Below are positions 1 to 8,317 of a DNA stretch of 40,888 nucleotides, piece after piece. The position numbers were made by a program, and so were the translations under genes. The notes below the pieces were generated by a model. The model made no database searches and was not told the origin of the DNA. It saw only the letters and a program-made list of their open reading frames with translations. Every line of letters begins with the position of its first letter. The first letter of the stretch is position 1. This DNA comes from Streptomyces hayashii (GTDB taxonomy: Bacteria; Actinomycetota; Actinomycetes; Streptomycetales; Streptomycetaceae): assembly GCF_024539815.1 (NCBI RefSeq), contig NZ_JAHHIU010000128.1:1-40888 (forward strand). Direction: 5' to 3'.

Positions 1-16
1 CCCCCCGCCCCCTCGT

Positions 17-64
17 CTTCCCGGCCTCTCGCCTTCCCGGCCTCCCGTCTTCCCGGCCTCTCGT
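17..64. repeat. three 16-bp tandem repeats upstream of hutU
   Basis: Three identical 12-mers, CTTCCCGGCCTC, begin at 17, 33 and 49. That is an exact 16-nt period, with 4-nt variable spacers. The strand is pyrimidine-rich, and the array lies about 50 nt upstream of the likely hutU promoter. It may continue beyond the window start. No function is assigned: it could be a regulatory array or simple low-complexity sequence. Confidence 0.6.
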
Positions 65-111
65 CCCGGGCGCTCCCCGCCTTCCGGGGCGCAGCTCGTC
101 GCGTCCGCTTA

Positions 112-140
112 TTGACTAGCTCTATTCAGAACGCCAGGAT
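112..140 (+). promoter_or_regulatory. candidate housekeeping promoter of the hut operon
   Basis: TTGACT (112-117) and CAGGAT (135-140) are separated by 17 nt and resemble a HrdB-type -35/-10 pair. Transcription would start near 147, leaving a leader of roughly 48 nt before hutU. It is the only locally AT-richer patch ahead of the operon. The call rests on sequence pattern only. Confidence 0.5.
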
Positions 141-194
141 GTGAATAACGACAGCAAAATCCGCCGGGATCACCCATCCGCAAGGAGGCCGACC

Positions 195-1859
195 ATGTCA
201 GGACCCCGCCCCGTACGAGCGCCGCGCGGTACGGAACTGAGCGCCCTGGGATGGCAGCAGGAGGCCGCGCTGCGGATGCTGCAGAACAACCTCGACCCCG
301 AGGTCGCCGAACACCCCGACAAGCTCGTCGTCTACGGCGGCACCGGCAAGGCCGCCCGCGACTGGCGCTCCTTCGACGCGATGGTCCGCACTCTGAGGAC
401 CCTCAAGCAGGACGAGACCATGCTCGTCCAGTCCGGCCGCCCGGTCGGCGTCATGCAGACCCACGAGTGGGCGCCGCGCGTCCTCATCGCCAACTCCAAC
501 CTCGTCGGCGACTGGGCCAACTGGGAGGAGTTCCGCCGGCTGGAACAGCTGGGCCTGACCATGTACGGCCAGATGACCGCCGGGTCCTGGATCTACATCG
601 GCACCCAGGGCATCCTCCAGGGCACCTACGAGACCTTCGCCGCCGTCGCCGCGAAGAAGTTCGGCGGCACCCTCGCCGGGACCATCACCCTCACGGCCGG
701 CCTCGGCGGCATGGGCGGCGCCCAGCCGCTCGCCGTGACGATGAACGACGGCGTCGCGATCTGCGTCGACTGCGACCCGCGCGCCATCGACCGCCGTATC
801 GAGCACCGCTACCTCGACGTCCGGGCCGACGACCTGGACCACGCGCTCCGGCTCGCCGTCGAGGCCCGGGACCAGCGAAGGCCGCTCTCCATCGGCGTCC
901 TCGGCAACGCCGCCGAGGTCGTCCCGCAGCTGCTCGCGATGGGCGCGCCCGTCGACATCGTCACCGACCAGACCTCCGCCCACGACCCGCTGGCCTACCT
1001 GCCGACCGGGATCGCCTTCGAGGACATGGCCGACGCCGCCGAGAAGGACCCGGCCGGCTTCACCACCCGGGCCCGCGAGTCGATGGCACGGCACGTCGAG
1101 GCGATGGTCGGCTTCATGGACGCGGGCGCCGAGGTCTTCGACTACGGCAACTCCATCCGCGGCGAGGCCCAGCTGGCCGGATACGACCGCGCGTTCGCCT
1201 TCCCCGGCTTCGTCCCCGCCTACATCCGGCCGCTGTTCTGCGAGGGCAAGGGCCCCTTCCGCTGGGCGGCCCTTTCCGGCGACCCGGCCGACATCGCCAA
1301 GACCGACAAGGCGATCCTCGACCTCTTCCCGGAGAACGAGTCCCTCGCCCGCTGGATCAAGCTGGCCGGCGAGCGCGTCCACTTCCAGGGCCTGCCCGCC
1401 CGCATCTGCTGGCTCGGCTACGGCGAGCGCGACAAGGCCGGCGAGCGCTTCAACGACATGGTGGCGTCCGGTGAGCTGGCGGCCCCCCTCGCCATCGGCC
1501 GCGACCACCTCGACTGCGGTTCCGTCGCCTCCCCGTACCGCGAGACCGAGGCCATGCTCGACGGCTCCGACGCGATCGCCGACTGGCCGCTGCTGAACGC
1601 CATGGTCAACGTGGCCTCGGGCGCCTCCTGGGTCTCCCTCCACCACGGCGGCGGCGTCGGCATGGGCCGCTCCATCCACGCCGGTCAGGTCTCGGTGGCG
1701 GACGGCACCAGGCTCGCCGGCGAGAAGATCCGCCGCGTGCTGACCAACGACCCCGGCATGGGCGTCATCCGGCACGTGGACGCGGGCTACGACATCGCGG
1801 ACTCCGTCGCGGACGAGCGGGGCGTGCGGGTGCCGATGCGCGAGGGTGATGCGCGGTGA
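195..1859 (+). CDS. hutU: urocanate hydratase (urocanase)
   Basis: A 554-residue cytoplasmic enzyme that hydrates urocanate to 4-imidazolone-5-propionate using tightly bound NAD+, the second step of histidine catabolism. Visible family motifs are YGGTGKAARDW near residue 50, the Gly-rich GLGGMGGAQPLA stretch typical of the NAD-binding region, and ARICW, which holds Cys405 at the position of the conserved active-site cysteine. Length matches the family (about 555). The ATG at 195 was chosen because AAGGAGG lies at 182-188. An upstream in-frame GTG at 141 would fall at the predicted transcription start. The stop overlaps the next start as GTGA, so translation is probably coupled. No histidase (hutH) is in the window. 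Confidence 0.96.
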   Translation: MSGPRPVRAPRGTELSALGWQQEAALRMLQNNLDPEVAEHPDKLVVYGGTGKAARDWRSFDAMVRTLRTLKQDETMLVQSGRPVGVMQTHEWAPRVLIANSNLVGDWANWEEFRRLEQLGLTMYGQMTAGSWIYIGTQGILQGTYETFAAVAAKKFGGTLAGTITLTAGLGGMGGAQPLAVTMNDGVAICVDCDPRAIDRRIEHRYLDVRADDLDHALRLAVEARDQRRPLSIGVLGNAAEVVPQLLAMGAPVDIVTDQTSAHDPLAYLPTGIAFEDMADAAEKDPAGFTTRARESMARHVEAMVGFMDAGAEVFDYGNSIRGEAQLAGYDRAFAFPGFVPAYIRPLFCEGKGPFRWAALSGDPADIAKTDKAILDLFPENESLARWIKLAGERVHFQGLPARICWLGYGERDKAGERFNDMVASGELAAPLAIGRDHLDCGSVASPYRETEAMLDGSDAIADWPLLNAMVNVASGASWVSLHHGGGVGMGRSIHAGQVSVADGTRLAGEKIRRVLTNDPGMGVIRHVDAGYDIADSVADERGVRVPMREGDAR

Positions 1860-3220
1860 CGGCTGACCGCCGCCGTCCGACGGAGGCCGAGCGCTCGTCG
1901 TCGGCCCCCATCCCCCAGCACCACGAGCACCCGCAAGAGCACGAGCGACCGCCCGTGGCGGCCGGCGCCTCCTTCCAGGAGATGTGGCGCGAACTCGCGC
2001 CCGTCGGACGCCACCGCGACTCCGGCGGCTACCGCCGCTACGCCTGGACCGCCGCCGACGCCGACTGCCGGGCCTGGTTCCGGCAGCAGGCCGAGGCACG
2101 GGCGCTGACGTACGAGGTCGACCGCAACGGCAACCAGTGGGCCTGGCTAGGGGATCCGTCCGCCGGGGACGCCGTCGTCACGGGGTCGCACCTCGACTCC
2201 GTGCCCGACGGCGGCGCCTTCGACGGGCCCCTCGGGGTCGTGTCCTCGTTCGCCGCCCTGGACGAACTGCTCGCCCGGGGAGCGGAGTTCGCCAGACCGC
2301 TCGCCCTCGTCAACTTCGGGGACGAGGAGGGCGCCCGGTTCGGGCTCGCCTGCGTCGGGTCACGGCTCACCGCCGGGCAGCTCACCGTCGAGCAGGCGCA
2401 CCGGCTCACCGACGCCCAGGGGATCAGCCTGCCGCAGGCCATGGAGGCCGCCGGGCACGACCCCGACGCCCTCGGCCCCGACCCGGAGCGGCTCGGCCGC
2501 ATCGGCGCGTTCGTGGAGCTGCACGTCGAACAGGGCCGCGCCCTGGACCTCAGCGGCGACCGGGTCGGCCTCGCGAGCGCCATCTGGCCGCACGGGCGCT
2601 GGCGGTTCGACTTCCGCGGCGAGGCCAACCACGCCGGCACCACCCGGCTGACGGACCGGCGCGACCCGATGCTGTCGTACGCCGAGACGGTCATCGCCGC
2701 CCGCCGCGAGGCCGAACTCGCCGGCGCCGTCGCCACCTTCGGCAAGATCTCCGTCGAGCCGAACGGCGTCAACGCCATCCCCTCCCTGGTGCGCGGCTGG
2801 CTCGACTCCCGCGCCGCCGACCAGGCCACCCTGGACCAGGTGGTGGGCGGCGTCGAGAAGGCCGCCCGTGAGTACGCCGACGCCCACGGCATCGACCTCG
2901 ACGTCGTCCGCGAGTCGTTCACGCCCGTCGTCGAGTTCGACCACGCCCTGCGCGACGAACTGGCCCGCATCCTGGGCGGCTCCGGCGGTTCCGGCGGCTC
3001 CGGCGTGGGCGGTGGCGTGGGCGGCCTCAGGGTCCCGGTGCTCGGCACGGGCGCCGGACACGACGCCGGAATCCTCTCCGGGAGCATCCCGACCGCCATG
3101 CTGTTCGTGCGCAACCCCACGGGCGTCTCGCACTCCCCGGCCGAGTTCGCCGCCGAGGACGACTGCGTGGCCGGGGTGCTCGCACTCGCCGACGTACTGG
3201 AAGGGCTGGCCTGCAGGTGA
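1856..3220 (+). CDS. M20-family amidohydrolase (allantoate/N-carbamoyl-amino-acid hydrolase type) in the hut operon
   Basis: A 454-residue binuclear-metal hydrolase of the AllC/HyuC/AmaB group. Motifs follow the family order: TGSHLDSVPDGG with the metal His and Asp, FGDEEGARFG with the acidic pair, ELHVEQG with His, NHAGTTRLTDRRDP in the dimerisation lid, and GAGHDAG with the last His. The gene starts at a GTG overlapping the hutU stop and ends overlapping the hutF start, so it is embedded in the operon. Homologues are usually named allantoate amidohydrolase. The context suggests a histidine-pathway substrate, possibly N-formylglutamate, which is inference. A Gly/Ser-rich run (about residues 374-385) just before the GAGHDAG motif is unusual. 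The first 35 residues look poorly conserved. Confidence 0.88.
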   Translation: MTADRRRPTEAERSSSAPIPQHHEHPQEHERPPVAAGASFQEMWRELAPVGRHRDSGGYRRYAWTAADADCRAWFRQQAEARALTYEVDRNGNQWAWLGDPSAGDAVVTGSHLDSVPDGGAFDGPLGVVSSFAALDELLARGAEFARPLALVNFGDEEGARFGLACVGSRLTAGQLTVEQAHRLTDAQGISLPQAMEAAGHDPDALGPDPERLGRIGAFVELHVEQGRALDLSGDRVGLASAIWPHGRWRFDFRGEANHAGTTRLTDRRDPMLSYAETVIAARREAELAGAVATFGKISVEPNGVNAIPSLVRGWLDSRAADQATLDQVVGGVEKAAREYADAHGIDLDVVRESFTPVVEFDHALRDELARILGGSGGSGGSGVGGGVGGLRVPVLGTGAGHDAGILSGSIPTAMLFVRNPTGVSHSPAEFAAEDDCVAGVLALADVLEGLACR

Positions 3221-4563
3221 CGCACCCCCACACCCGCACGTACTGGCTGGAGCACGCCTGGCTCGACACGCACGTCGAGCCGGGAGTCGCCGTCGAGGTC
3301 GCCGACGGCCGGATCACGGCCGTGCGCACGGCCGTGCCGGCCCCGCCCCCCGGCGCCGAGATCCTGCGCGGCCTGACCCTGCCGGGGCTGGCCAACGCCC
3401 ACTCGCACGCCTTCCACCGCGCCCTGCGCGGAACCGTCCAGGTCGGCTCCGGAACCTTCTGGACCTGGCGCGAGGTCATGTACTCGGTCGCCGACAGGCT
3501 GACCCCGGAGACGTACCACGCGCTGGCCCGCGCCGTGTACGCCGAGATGGCGCTGGCGGGCGTCACCTCCGTCGGCGAGTTCCACTACGTGCACCACGCC
3601 CCCGGCGGCGCGCGTTACGCCGACCCCAACGCCATGGGCGAGGCCCTGATCGCGGCGGCCGCCGACGCCGGCATCCGCATCACCCTCCTCGACACGGCCT
3701 ATCTGTCCTCCGGCTTCGGACAGCCGCCCACCGCCCACCAGCTCCGGTTCTCCGACGGGACCGCCGAAGCCTGGGCCGAACGCTGTTCAGTTCTCAAGGA
3801 ACGGGATCACGCGCGGATCGGGGCGGCGATCCACTCCGTGCGGGCCGTGCCCGCCGACCAGCTGGAGACCGTCGCGCGGTGGGCCGGGGAGCGGCGGGCC
3901 CCGCTCCATGTGCACCTGTCCGAGCAGACCGCGGAGAACGACGCCTGCCGGGAAGCCCACGGGTGCACCCCGACCCAGCTGCTGGCTCTGCACGGCGTGC
4001 TCGGGCCCCGCACCACCGGCGTCCACAACACCCACCTCACCGCCGAGGACGTCTCCCTCATCGGCGGCAGCGGCACCGGAACCTGTATGTGCCCCACCAC
4101 CGAACGCGACCTCGCCGACGGCATCGGACCCGCGGTCGCCCTGCAGAACGAAGGCTCCCCGCTCTGCCTCGGCTCCGACAGCCACGCCGTCATCGACCTG
4201 CTCGAAGAGGCCCGCGCGATGGAACTCGACGAGCGTCTGCGCACCCGCACCCGCGGTCACTGGACCGCGGCCGCGCTGCTGCGCGCCGCGTCCGCCGACG
4301 GCCACGCGGCCCTCGGCTGGCAGGAGGCCGGGACGATCGAGACGGGCGGCCTCGCCGACCTCACGACCGTCGCCCTCGACTCGGTCAGGACAGCGGGGCC
4401 GCTGCCCAGGCTCGGCGCCGAGACGGCCGTATTCGCCGCGAGCGCGGCGGACGTCCGGCACACCGTCGTGGGTGGACGGCACGTCGTACGCGACGGGGCG
4501 CACACCCTCGTACCCGACGTGCCGCAGGCCCTCGCGCAGGCCGTCGACGCCCTGCGCGGCTGA
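3217..4563 (+). CDS. hutF: formimidoylglutamate deiminase
   Basis: A 448-residue amidohydrolase-superfamily enzyme that deiminates N-formimidoyl-L-glutamate to N-formyl-L-glutamate and ammonia. Visible are the metal-binding HSHAFHRAL motif (HxH) after the first beta-sandwich strand, HVHLSEQTAEN with the next metal ligands, GVHNTHLT, and LGSDSHAVIDLLEEAR with the catalytic Asp. The GTG start at 3217 overlaps the stop of the preceding M20 gene (GTGA). hutI follows after 35 nt. The presence of hutF, with no obvious hutG formiminoglutamase, indicates the five-step route through formylglutamate. Confidence 0.92.
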   Translation: MTHPHTRTYWLEHAWLDTHVEPGVAVEVADGRITAVRTAVPAPPPGAEILRGLTLPGLANAHSHAFHRALRGTVQVGSGTFWTWREVMYSVADRLTPETYHALARAVYAEMALAGVTSVGEFHYVHHAPGGARYADPNAMGEALIAAAADAGIRITLLDTAYLSSGFGQPPTAHQLRFSDGTAEAWAERCSVLKERDHARIGAAIHSVRAVPADQLETVARWAGERRAPLHVHLSEQTAENDACREAHGCTPTQLLALHGVLGPRTTGVHNTHLTAEDVSLIGGSGTGTCMCPTTERDLADGIGPAVALQNEGSPLCLGSDSHAVIDLLEEARAMELDERLRTRTRGHWTAAALLRAASADGHAALGWQEAGTIETGGLADLTTVALDSVRTAGPLPRLGAETAVFAASAADVRHTVVGGRHVVRDGAHTLVPDVPQALAQAVDALRG

Positions 4564-4598
4564 CCACAGCCCCCCGCCCGGCCACCCATGAGGACGCC

Positions 4599-5807
4599 AT
4601 GAGCAGCACCGTCATCACCAACATCGCCACGCTGGTCACCAACGATCCCTCCCTCGGACACGGGTCCCCCCGGTCGGGCGGATCCGGGAGTGGGGGAAGT
4701 TCCCCTCTCGGCCTGATCCGCGACGCGGCCGTCGTCATCGACGGCGACCGCGTCGCATGGACCGGTGAATCAAGCAAAGCACCCGCCACTGACAACCGGG
4801 TCGACGCCGGCGGCCGCTCGGTGCTCCCCGGCTTCGTCGACTCCCACTCCCACCTGGTGTTCGCGGGCGACCGCACCGAGGAGTTCAACGCCCGGATGTC
4901 GGGCCGCGGTTACACGGCGGGCGGCATCCGCACGACCGTGGCGGCCACCCGGGCCGCGAGCGACGAGGAACTGGAGGCCAACCTCACCCGTTTTCTGAGC
5001 GAGGCCCTCAGTCAGGGCACCACCACGATGGAGACCAAGTCCGGCTACGGCCTGACGGTCGCCGACGAGGCGCGCGCCCTGCGCCTCGCGGCCCGGCACA
5101 CCGACGAGGTCACCTACCTCGGCGCCCACATCGTCTCCCCCGACCACGCGGACGACCCGGCCGCCTACGTCGCCCTGGTCACCGGCGAGATGCTCGACGC
5201 CTGCGCCCCGCACGCCCGTTGGATCGACGTGTTCTGCGAGAAGGGCGCGTTCGACGGCGACCAGGCCCGTGCGATCCTCACCGCCGGCCGGGCGAAGGGA
5301 CTGCGTCCCCGCATCCACGCCAACCAGCTCTCCTACGGCCCCGGCGTGCAGCTGGCGGTCGAACTGGACGCGGCCAGCGCCGACCACTGCACCCACCTCA
5401 CCGACGCCGACGTCGACGCCCTCGCCGGCGGCGACACGGTCGCCACGCTGCTGCCCGGCGCCGAGTTCTCCACCCGAGCCGAGTGGCCCGACGCCCGCCG
5501 GCTGCTGGACGCGGGCGTCACCGTCGCCCTCTCCACGGACTGCAACCCCGGCTCGTCCTTCACGTCGTCGGTGCCGTTCTGCGTCGCGCTCGCCGTGCGG
5601 GACATGGGGATGACCCCGGACGAGGCGGTGTGGTCGGCCACGGCGGGCGGGGCCGCGGCCCTGCGCCGAACGGACGTGGGCCGGGTTACCCCCGGCGCGT
5701 ACGCCGACCTGACCCTGCTGGACGCCCCGAGCCACGTCCACCTGGCCTACCGGCCGGGCGTTCCGCTGGTGTCCGGGGTGTGGCGCAGGGGCGTGCGCGT
5801 GGTGTGA
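4599..5807 (+). CDS. hutI: imidazolonepropionase
   Basis: A 402-residue amidohydrolase-superfamily enzyme that opens the ring of 4-imidazolone-5-propionate to give N-formimidoyl-L-glutamate, the substrate of HutF. Key motifs are GFVDSHSHLVFAGDR (metal HxH and substrate Arg), ETKSGYGL, HANQLSYGPGVQLA with a metal His, ADHCTHL, and LSTDCNPGSS with the catalytic Asp. The ATG at 4599 is preceded by GAGGAC. Residues 22-36 form an atypical Gly/Ser-rich loop in the N-terminal sandwich. The last 61 bases overlap the 3' end of the convergent exporter gene. It is the last gene of the hut operon, and no hairpin terminator was recognised directly after it. Confidence 0.95.
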   Translation: MSSTVITNIATLVTNDPSLGHGSPRSGGSGSGGSSPLGLIRDAAVVIDGDRVAWTGESSKAPATDNRVDAGGRSVLPGFVDSHSHLVFAGDRTEEFNARMSGRGYTAGGIRTTVAATRAASDEELEANLTRFLSEALSQGTTTMETKSGYGLTVADEARALRLAARHTDEVTYLGAHIVSPDHADDPAAYVALVTGEMLDACAPHARWIDVFCEKGAFDGDQARAILTAGRAKGLRPRIHANQLSYGPGVQLAVELDAASADHCTHLTDADVDALAGGDTVATLLPGAEFSTRAEWPDARRLLDAGVTVALSTDCNPGSSFTSSVPFCVALAVRDMGMTPDEAVWSATAGGAAALRRTDVGRVTPGAYADLTLLDAPSHVHLAYRPGVPLVSGVWRRGVRVV

Positions 5808-6907
5808 GAGGGCGTGGACCGCGAAGGCCCGGGCTGCGGGTCCGAAGCGGTGGAGAGGCCGGGGGAGGCGCTGCCCGAGTCCTCGACCGCGGCGGCCCCG
5901 GGCGCGGTCCGCACGGCGGTGCCGGTGGCGGTGGGTCCCGCGGCGGTCGCGTCGAAGGCGTCGGCGGCGGTGCGCCCCCGGTCCGCCGCGGACCTGCCCC
6001 ACGCGGTGCCGACGAGCACGAGCACCGCACCCGCGAGACCGAGCAGGCCGGGCCGGTCCCCGGCGAGCGCGACGCCCACGGCCGCCGCCCACACCGGCTC
6101 GGTGCCCAGCAGCAGGCTGACCCGGGACGCCGACGTACGGCGGACCGCCCACATCTGCACGAAGAACGCGAACAACGTGCAGAACACGGAGAGATAGCCC
6201 AGGCACGCCCAGTCCCCGGCGTCGAAGTCCGTCGCCGCGGCCCAGGGCGAGGCCCCCGTCCCGGGCACGGCCGCCACAAGCGCGAACACGACGACCGCGG
6301 CGCCCAGCTGGACCGTCGTCAGCGACAGCGCGTCCGCCCCGCGCACCGACCCGGTCCGCGCCATGGCGAGCACGTGCACGGTGCGGGCCGCCGCCGCCCC
6401 CAGCATCAGCAGATCGCCCCCGGAGGGAGCGGTGAACCCGTTGCCCTGCGTGAGCAGCGCCACGCCGAGCACCGACAGACCCGCCGCCGCCAGGAACGCG
6501 CCCGGCAGCCGCACACCCCGCGTCCGGCTCTCCGCGAGCGGGGTGAACACCATGGTCAGGCTGATGATCAGCCCGGCGTTGGTCGCGGAGGTGTGGACGA
6601 CGCCGTACGTCTCCAGCAGGAAGATCCCCGCGAGGACCAGACCCAGCGCCCCGGCGCCGCGCCACTGCGTGCCGCTCAGCGCCCGCAGCCGCCGCCACCC
6701 GACCGCCGCCAGCACCGGCAGCACCACGGCGAACCGCAGCACCAGCACGGCGGCGACGGTGTCCGCCGTGGTGACGCCCTTGGCCGCGAGGTAACTGGAC
6801 CCCCACACGACGGCGACCAGCAGGACGGGCACGTCGTCGAACCGGCCGGGGCGAGCGAACCGGCCGGACCGGCCGGCGGCGACGGGAACTGCGGGAGAGC
6901 GGGGCAC
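5747..6907 (-). CDS. EamA/DMT-family membrane exporter
   Basis: A 386-residue integral membrane protein with about ten hydrophobic helices arranged as two EamA repeats. The first begins with LLVAVVWGSSYLAAKG and the second includes LLLGTEPVWAAAVGVALAGD, the usual signature near helices 8-9. Such proteins export amino acids, metabolites or drugs; the substrate here is unknown. The C-terminal 70 residues are a polar Ala/Thr/Pro/Ser-rich tail with no recognisable domain, and this tail overlaps hutI on the other strand by 61 bp. GTG at 6907 is preferred over ATG at 6919 because GAGGAG lies just upstream of the GTG, whereas the ATG has no ribosome site. Confidence 0.85.
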   Translation of the reverse strand: MPRSPAVPVAAGRSGRFARPGRFDDVPVLLVAVVWGSSYLAAKGVTTADTVAAVLVLRFAVVLPVLAAVGWRRLRALSGTQWRGAGALGLVLAGIFLLETYGVVHTSATNAGLIISLTMVFTPLAESRTRGVRLPGAFLAAAGLSVLGVALLTQGNGFTAPSGGDLLMLGAAAARTVHVLAMARTGSVRGADALSLTTVQLGAAVVVFALVAAVPGTGASPWAAATDFDAGDWACLGYLSVFCTLFAFFVQMWAVRRTSASRVSLLLGTEPVWAAAVGVALAGDRPGLLGLAGAVLVLVGTAWGRSAADRGRTAADAFDATAAGPTATGTAVRTAPGAAAVEDSGSASPGLSTASDPQPGPSRSTPSHTTRTPLRHTPDTSGTPGR

Positions 6908-7006
6908 GGGGCTCCTCATGAGCAGACGACGCGGGCCAGCGGCGCTGCTGGTTCGAGGGCCGGCCCAGCGTAGTCGCCGGGCGGAGGCGGGCCGGCGGAT
7001 TTCCGA

Positions 7007-7071
7007 GGGAGCGAGGGAGCGAAAGGGAGCGAGGGAGCGAAAGGGAGAGAGGGGAGAGAGCGGGAGGGGGG
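7007..7071 (+). repeat. purine-only tandem 18-mer with G-quadruplex potential
   Basis: Two exact copies of an 18-mer beginning GGGAGCGAGGG (7007-7024 and 7025-7042) run into a further GA-rich tract to 7071. Successive GGG runs at 7007, 7015, 7025, 7033 and 7043 have loops of 5-7 nt, which satisfies a simple G3 quadruplex pattern. The tract lies about 100 bp upstream of the exporter start, on that gene's template strand, and directly beyond the sigma-factor terminator. Confidence 0.7.
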
Positions 7072-7078
7072 CAGACGT

Positions 7079-7121
7079 CCGCGCCCGGCCGATCGAGCTC
7101 AGGTCGATCGGCCGGGCGCGG
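7079..7121 (-). terminator. hairpin terminator of the sigma-factor gene
   Basis: A perfect 18-bp inverted repeat (7079-7096 with 7104-7121) encloses a 7-nt loop, 20 nt beyond the stop of the minus-strand sigma-factor gene. In the direction of transcription it is followed by a pyrimidine-rich tract rather than by a clean U run, as is common for Streptomyces terminators. Confidence 0.85.
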
Positions 7122-7141
7122 GCTGCGAGGTCTCCGGGGCC

Positions 7142-8065
7142 CTACTCCTCGACCGTCAGCGCCTTGCGCAGCCGCACCAGGGTGCGCGACAGCAGTCGCG
7201 ACACGTGCATCTGCGAGATGCCGAGTTCCTCGCCGATCTCCGACTGGGTCAGACCGGCGACGAAACGGAGGGAGAGGATCTGCCGGTCGCGGGGCGCGAG
7301 CTCGGCGATCAGGGGCTTCAGCGACTCGATGTACTCGATGCCTTCGAGGCCGTTGTCCTCGTAGCCGATGCGATGGGCGAGGGCGCCCTCCGAGTCGTCG
7401 TCCTGCGGCTGCGCGTCCAGCGAGGACGCCGTGTAGGCGTTGGACGCGGCCATGCCCTCGACGACCTCGTCGTTGGAGAGGCCGAGACGCTCGGCCAGCT
7501 CCGCGACCGTGGGTGCGCGGTCGAACTTCTGGGCCAGTTCGTCGCCCGCCTTGGCCAGGTCGAGCCGGAGTTCCTGGAGCCGGCGCGGGACGCGCACCGA
7601 CCACGACGTGTCGCGGAAGAAGCGCTTGATCTCGCCGATGATGGTTGGCATCGCGAAGGTCGGGAACTCGACGCCACGCGAGAGTTCGAAGCGGTCGATC
7701 GCCTTGATCAGGCCGATGGTGCCGACCTGGATGATGTCCTCCATGGGCTCGCTGCGGGAGCGGAACCGGGAGGCGGCGAACTTGACGAGCGCGAGGTTCA
7801 GTTCGACGAGGGTGTTGCGCACGTACGAGTAGTCGTGGGTGCCCTCTTCGAGGGATTCGAGCCGTGCGAACAGGGTCTTGGACAGGGCCCGCGCGTCGAC
7901 GGATCCGACCTCGTCGAACGGGGGGATCTCCGGGAGTCCGGCGAGGGCGTCGGTGGGGTCGACGTCCGGCACCGCGTTCTGTGCGATGGGTTCCAGATGT
8001 TCTTGGTCCGGAGGGGGTGTCGACGTCGCTCCGCGGGTATGCGGTGCGTCGAGCCGGGGTGACAT
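7142..8065 (-). CDS. sigI: RNA polymerase sigma factor, SigB/SigF family (probable SigI)
   Basis: A 307-residue group 3 sigma factor. After a roughly 60-residue variable N-terminus come region 2 (NLALVKFAASRFRSRSEPME, then VGTIGLIKAIDRFELSRG and FPTFAMPTIIGEIKRFFRD), region 3 (APTVAELAERLGLSNDEVVE) and region 4 with the helix-turn-helix LTQSEIGEELGISQMHVSRL. This is the stress/development SigB-type architecture controlled by partner switching, and the two genes opposite encode exactly such partners. The ATG at 8065 has GGAGG five bases upstream; the in-frame ATG at 8077 lacks a site. The name sigI rests on recalled synteny next to the S. coelicolor hut genes, so family assignment is firm but orthology is less so. 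Confidence 0.9.
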   Translation of the reverse strand: MSPRLDAPHTRGATSTPPPDQEHLEPIAQNAVPDVDPTDALAGLPEIPPFDEVGSVDARALSKTLFARLESLEEGTHDYSYVRNTLVELNLALVKFAASRFRSRSEPMEDIIQVGTIGLIKAIDRFELSRGVEFPTFAMPTIIGEIKRFFRDTSWSVRVPRRLQELRLDLAKAGDELAQKFDRAPTVAELAERLGLSNDEVVEGMAASNAYTASSLDAQPQDDDSEGALAHRIGYEDNGLEGIEYIESLKPLIAELAPRDRQILSLRFVAGLTQSEIGEELGISQMHVSRLLSRTLVRLRKALTVEE

Positions 8066-8221
8066 GATGTCCTCCATCGTTCTCGGCGTATGGCTGCCGA
8101 AGCCAGTGAGCGCACTACGGTGTGCGGCGCCTCCAAAGCCGGCCGTGTCGGTCTGCGTGTTCCTACTAGGCCTACCTGCTTTACTTGACCGATCGCAAGT
8201 GCACTTTGTCCGTTTATGTCT

Positions 8222-8245
8222 GTTTGTGTGCGATTGTTCGGGTGT
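8222..8245 (+). promoter_or_regulatory. candidate SigB-type promoter upstream of the STAS gene
   Basis: GTTT (8222-8225), 14 nt, then GGGTGT (8240-8245) matches the general SigB-family pattern GTTT-N14-16-GGGTAT with one deviation in the -10. It lies 72 nt upstream of the anti-sigma antagonist start, so the module could be self-activated by the divergent sigma factor. Confidence 0.45.
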
Positions 8246-8317
8246 TGAGGTGCGGGTCGAGGGCGTAGTGTTCGAGGGCGTCAGAAAGCAATTCGCGACC
8301 CCAGGAGAAGAGACGGC

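Noticed and set aside
198..2099. 633-codon open frame antisense to hutU
   Set aside because: An artefact of high-GC third-position bias. Its translation is Arg/Gly/Asp-rich without motifs, while the opposite strand is a complete urocanase.
2868..4598. Very long in-frame extension upstream of hutI
   Set aside because: The extension lies over two other well-supported genes in a different frame. HutI homology begins at the ATG at 4599.
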